Source of the DNA: Maribacter halichondriae
GTDB taxonomy: Bacteria; Bacteroidota; Bacteroidia; Flavobacteriales; Flavobacteriaceae
DNA length: 64,000 nucleotides
Assembly (NCBI RefSeq): GCF_027474825.1
Contig: NZ_CP107030.1
Coordinates: 4,406,001-4,470,000 of the forward strand
Direction of reading: 5' to 3'
Below are positions 62,891-64,000 of the stretch, piece after piece. Both the position numbers and the translations under genes were made by a program. The notes beneath the pieces are model-generated. The model searched no databases and was not told the origin of the DNA. It worked only from the letters and a program-made list of their open reading frames with translations. The stretch's first letter is position 1, and each line of letters opens with the position of its first letter.

Positions 62891-64000
62891 ATGTTACCGA
62901 CCAAACCGACATATCGAATCTTGTTTTACATTTCCATATTGGCATTGGGTTTGTATTCCTGTTCTAGGGATAAAAACAATTCGTCTACGAATACTCTTTA
63001 TTCTTCAGAGCAAAACGACAGTATTTCATTTTGGATTCAACAAGGCAAGGATTCAGACTTTTCTGAAAAAATGCAAAAAATAGCGTTCCAAAAAGCCTAT
63101 GGACAGATTCAAAAAATTTCATTGGATTCTGTAAAGACCAAATACCTTTCCCAACTTTCTCTAGCCACGATAAATTTTAAGGATTCGCTCCTTTTCAAAA
63201 GGATAAATGAAGAAACCATTGCACAGGCCCAGAAGACTAATGATTCTGTGGTGTTAGCCGAGGCCCATTGGGACAGAGCTGAATATTATAATGTTAAGGC
63301 CATTCCCGATAGTAGCTTTTATCACTTTTATGAAGCTCAGAAAATCTATGAGGGCTTAAAAAATAACTATTATTCCGGAAGGATGATGTACAATATGGCA
63401 GTATCACAAAAGGAGGTCAAAGATTTTACGGGAAGTGAGATTACAACAATTCGGGCCATTGAATTGTTAAAACCCCTTGAAAAGAACAGACAATTATATC
63501 TCTGCTACAATCATCTCGGAAATATTACCCAAAGCTTAAAGGAATATGACCGTGCATTGGAATATTACCGAATCGCAGAAGGATACTTAAAAGAATTGGA
63601 AAAAAGAGAAGGTTTAGAACGAAGCTTATTGAACAACATCGGTATGGTCTATCAGAGCGATGGGCAAGATGAAGAGGCCATTCCCTATTTTAAAAAGGTG
63701 TTGGAATATGATAGCCTTAGGTATATAAATCCACAATTGTATGCCAAGGCCATGAACAATCTGGCATATAGCCGTTATAGAAATGGGGATAAAACAGCCG
63801 TCGAATCACAATTAAAGATGGCGCTTGGCATACAGGATAGTATCGACGATACAGCAGACAAGTCCATTACCCAATACTTTTTGGCCGATTACTATTTAGG
63901 AGAAAAAGATAGTATGAAGGCATTGGCGACCGCGAGAAAAGCAAAACTATCGGCAGAATTGAGCAGTAACAACGAACGCCTTTTGGAAACCTTACAGTTA
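62891..64000 (+). CDS. TPR-repeat lipoprotein, cut by window edge
   Basis: The first 370 residues are visible from ATG 62891 with no stop by 64000. A lipoprotein-like signal is visible (YRILFYISILALGLYSCSRD). From about residue 120 there are tandem TPR-type helix pairs, for example LCYNHLGNITQSLKEYDRAL, NNIGMVYQSDGQDEEAIPYF and MNNLAYSRYRNGDKTAVESQ. In Bacteroidota such TPR regions commonly precede a transmembrane helix and a histidine kinase or HTH domain; the truncated part cannot be judged. Preceded by the LytTR gene on the same strand. Confidence 0.85.
   Translation, partial: MLPTKPTYRILFYISILALGLYSCSRDKNNSSTNTLYSSEQNDSISFWIQQGKDSDFSEKMQKIAFQKAYGQIQKISLDSVKTKYLSQLSLATINFKDSLLFKRINEETIAQAQKTNDSVVLAEAHWDRAEYYNVKAIPDSSFYHFYEAQKIYEGLKNNYYSGRMMYNMAVSQKEVKDFTGSEITTIRAIELLKPLEKNRQLYLCYNHLGNITQSLKEYDRALEYYRIAEGYLKELEKREGLERSLLNNIGMVYQSDGQDEEAIPYFKKVLEYDSLRYINPQLYAKAMNNLAYSRYRNGDKTAVESQLKMALGIQDSIDDTADKSITQYFLADYYLGEKDSMKALATARKAKLSAELSSNNERLLETLQL

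Overview
The window looks like a piece of a marine Flavobacteriaceae chromosome (Bacteroidota). The evidence is the run of menaquinone genes, many Bacteroidota-type lipoproteins, LytTR regulators, near absence of Shine-Dalgarno sites, a few TAnnTTTG-type -7 promoter boxes, and gene families (DUF2853, DUF4252, short LeuA) usual in this group. No rRNA, tRNA or CRISPR array was seen. One SRP RNA gene is present.

Layout. 0-7 kb (minus): the 3'-truncated end of a LytTR response regulator, menA, a SPOR-like membrane protein, a CvfB-type S1 protein, DUF2853, menD, menF and a hotdog thioesterase. 7-17.3 kb: an esterase, two GNATs, a secreted protein, dnaK, L-serine dehydratase, and an NCS1-type transporter coupled to a mannitol/polyol dehydrogenase. 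17.4-36.9 kb: an accessory region, described below. 37-64 kb: housekeeping and envelope genes (Gfo/Idh oxidoreductase, panB, lspA, rluA-type synthase, leuAB, pheT, ABC-F, transaldolase, ffs, glutamine cyclotransferase, LytTR regulator) and a TPR lipoprotein running off the right edge.

The main discovery is the accessory region. Mostly single-gene, plus-strand units of 0.4-1.5 kb (monooxygenase-like, CPBP protease, DUF1801, DUF4157, VOC, SRPBCC, cupin, NTF2-like and others) are separated by a recurring 100-140 bp element. Its 3' part ends in a consensus like GTAACTTGTTACTATATAC, then TAGTGTTRGC. In four units the bases just inside the 5' boundary are the reverse complement of those at the same unit's 3' boundary (for example GTTAGGCAT...ATGCCTAAC). 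That is the signature of integron gene cassettes that carry their own attC half-sites. A 593-bp group II intron without a reverse-transcriptase gene sits antisense exactly in one such boundary; removing it regenerates a GTGTTAGCGGC core identical to the start of that cassette. No integrase is in the window, so this is best called an integron-like (CALIN-like) cassette array. A REP-associated tyrosine transposase (RAYT), a RAYT remnant and REP-like palindromes are mixed into the array. An AT-rich HD-GHKL ATPase gene, a candidate conflict/defence protein, lies at its left edge.

Sequence quality. At least ten genes, including essential pheT and biosynthetic leuB, are broken by single-base indels, nearly all missing bases in homopolymers. 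The most economical reading is consensus sequencing error. I therefore annotate these as single genes and give the positions of the breaks.
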